Shown one piece after another: positions 6,201 through 7,052 of a stretch of 7,052 bases of DNA (the stretch's first letter is position 1; each line of letters opens with the position of its first letter). The notes beneath the pieces were generated by a model, which did no database searches, was not told where the DNA came from, and saw only the letters and a program-made list of their open reading frames with translations. The DNA comes from Nitrosotalea sp. (lineage in GTDB: Archaea; Thermoproteota; Nitrososphaeria; Nitrososphaerales; Nitrosopumilaceae), in the NCBI GenBank assembly GCA_022545805.1, contig JAKEIJ010000085.1, positions 1 to 7,052 on the forward strand. Reading direction: 5' to 3'. Position numbers and translations under genes: made by a program.

Positions 6201-6770
6201 ATGGCAGACGAACTAATTGATTATGTAATACATTTGATAGATGCCAAAAAGGGAGATGTTGGTAGACTGAACTATATTCTAACTGCTCTACAGGATGGCA
6301 AGACACTTTATAATTCGGACAAGAAATATCTTGACTCACTTATTACAACATATCTTGGTCCATCAAAGAAAAAAACAGGAGACCAAAAATCTGTTGAGGA
6401 ATTAAAGACAGAGCTTGCCAGAGTCAAGGAACGACTGGAAAAATTTGAAAAGCGTGGATACAGAAAACCCGTAGGAAGAAAGGCCGGATTTTTCTTTGTG
6501 ACATTTTTCTTTGGATGGCATGCAGTCATCACAGCACTTGCTAGCAAATCCATCATTGACATAAGGGATCTTAATCCATATCTTTTGCCGATATACCTAC
6601 TTGACAAAGTAATTCCATCAGAATATCTCAATTACGTATACCAGTTACATTTGAGCTTACCAAAGATCGTAGTTCTTGCATGGGGTGCGATGTTACTTGC
6701 ATGGATAATACTTGGATTTGTTTATCTTGTAAAGTTCATCCGATCAAGATACAATCCTGAAAAACGTTAG
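6201..6770 (+). CDS. Two-helix membrane protein with SHOCT-like N-terminus and coiled coil
   Basis: I do not recognise a characterised function. The 189 residues have four visible parts. Residues about 5-53 are helical with GDVGRLNYILTALQDGKTLY and SDKKYLDSLI, resembling SHOCT-type oligomerisation modules. Residues about 62-86 form a charged coiled coil (VEELKTELARVKERLEKFEK). A first membrane helix is at about 95-114, with the basic RKPVGRK in front of it. After a loop of about 40 residues rich in Tyr, Leu and Pro comes a second membrane helix at about 155-178, ending in basic RSRYNPEKR. With basic residues before helix 1 and after helix 2, both termini should be cytoplasmic. The start ATG at 6201 has only GATGG nearby as a weak ribosome signal. 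It follows the 230-residue gene by 108 bases on the same strand and may be a separate unit. Its stop is one base from a convergent gene. Confidence 0.8.
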   Translation: MADELIDYVIHLIDAKKGDVGRLNYILTALQDGKTLYNSDKKYLDSLITTYLGPSKKKTGDQKSVEELKTELARVKERLEKFEKRGYRKPVGRKAGFFFVTFFFGWHAVITALASKSIIDIRDLNPYLLPIYLLDKVIPSEYLNYVYQLHLSLPKIVVLAWGAMLLAWIILGFVYLVKFIRSRYNPEKR

Positions 6771-6771
6771 T

Positions 6772-7052
6772 CTATTGCAAAAAGTCAAAGTCTTTTGTAT
6801 AGGCTTGGCCTGCAAAAGCTGAATGTGTTGAATAGTATGCAGTTCCATTGAATCTAAACTTGACTGCATGGTTTTGTAATGCGGACCAGACCTGTGGATT
6901 ATTTCCGTCATTGAGTATTTGTGTATCAACGGTAATTATCTCAGAGTTGTGTTGTGTCAGTGGTAGATATGAAGAGCTCTCCCAGGTTCCATCATATCGT
7001 TGTCCATATTGTCCATGACCAATTGTGACACCGTTTGCGTAAATGTCATAGG
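6772..7052 (-). CDS. C-terminal part of an unrecognised, probably exported protein (cut by right edge)
   Basis: An open frame on the minus strand runs from the right edge to a TAG at 6772-6774, giving the last 92 residues of a larger gene. No start codon is needed because it enters from outside. The reading is low in Cys and Lys and rich in Gly, Asn, Tyr, Ser, Thr and aromatic residues, with alternating hydrophobic stretches such as EIITVDTQIL and VKFRFNG. There is a Gly/Tyr/Gln patch (GHGQYGQRYDG) and a final YTKDFDFLQ. This resembles beta-sandwich domains of secreted or cell-surface proteins, but I recognise no family. Codon usage looks natural and no internal stop occurs over 92 codons, which supports a real gene. 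A start at 6929 in another minus-strand frame gives only a 61-codon shadow. Confidence 0.65.
   Translation of the reverse strand, partial: YDIYANGVTIGHGQYGQRYDGTWESSSYLPLTQHNSEIITVDTQILNDGNNPQVWSALQNHAVKFRFNGTAYYSTHSAFAGQAYTKDFDFLQ

Noticed and set aside
6308..6631. Minus-strand open frame of 107 codons antisense to the 189-residue membrane protein
   Set aside because: Its Ser/Arg/Phe-rich composition is the usual complement of a Lys/Glu-rich helix; the plus-strand protein has a coherent domain layout.
1..7052. Search for CRISPR arrays, tRNA or rRNA genes, transposases and attachment sites
   Set aside because: No regularly spaced repeats, cloverleaf-like segments, recombinase motifs or flanking duplications were seen by eye; nearly all sequence is accounted for by the genes listed.

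Overview
The window looks like chromosomal DNA of an ammonia-oxidising archaeon of the Nitrososphaerota (Thaumarchaeota), most likely a Nitrosopumilus-like lineage. The reasons are low GC, an archaeal A-type ATP synthase, TATA-box promoters, few Shine-Dalgarno (SD) sites, and two conserved-hypothetical proteins whose style I associate with this group. The family assignments come from reading protein motifs; the genus is inference.

Positions 1-4266 (minus strand) hold an A1A0 ATP synthase operon, transcribed right to left as atpK (c ring) - atpE and atpC (peripheral and central stalk) - atpF - atpA (catalytic) - atpB (5' end only, cut by the left edge). Spacing is very tight: 12, -1, 2, 9 and -1 bases. 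Two junctions are TAATG stop/start overlaps with an SD site inside the upstream gene. The order K-E-C-F-A-B matches the classical euryarchaeal order, but subunit I (a) is not upstream of the c subunit. Subunit D would be expected beyond the left edge.

Positions 4382-5203 (minus strand) hold a tandem-domain rhodanese (thiosulfate/mercaptopyruvate sulfurtransferase family) with one active-site Cys in the C-terminal half. It has its own TATA box, placed so that the mRNA should be leaderless. It is separated from the ATPase operon by a 115-base AT-rich gap that carries the probable atpK promoter.

Positions 5204-5399 are a 196-base divergent promoter region with TATA boxes on both strands and a 7-base inverted repeat that could be an operator. 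Positions 5400-6092 (plus strand) encode a 230-residue protein with helix-turn-helix/winged-helix character, possibly a regulator. Positions 6201-6770 (plus strand) encode a 189-residue protein with a SHOCT-like N-terminus, a charged coiled coil and two membrane helices. One base beyond its stop lies the stop of a convergent minus-strand gene (6772-7052). Only the last 92 codons of that gene are present, and they look like a secreted, beta-rich protein.

No RNA genes, mobile elements, CRISPR arrays or clear strong terminators were seen. The region is mostly core housekeeping. The points most worth a second look are the four consecutive in-frame stop codons between atpF and atpA, the SD sites found only at the overlapping junctions, the signal peptide on the c subunit, and the unassigned genes on the right side. 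I do not see convincing evidence of a novel multi-gene system.
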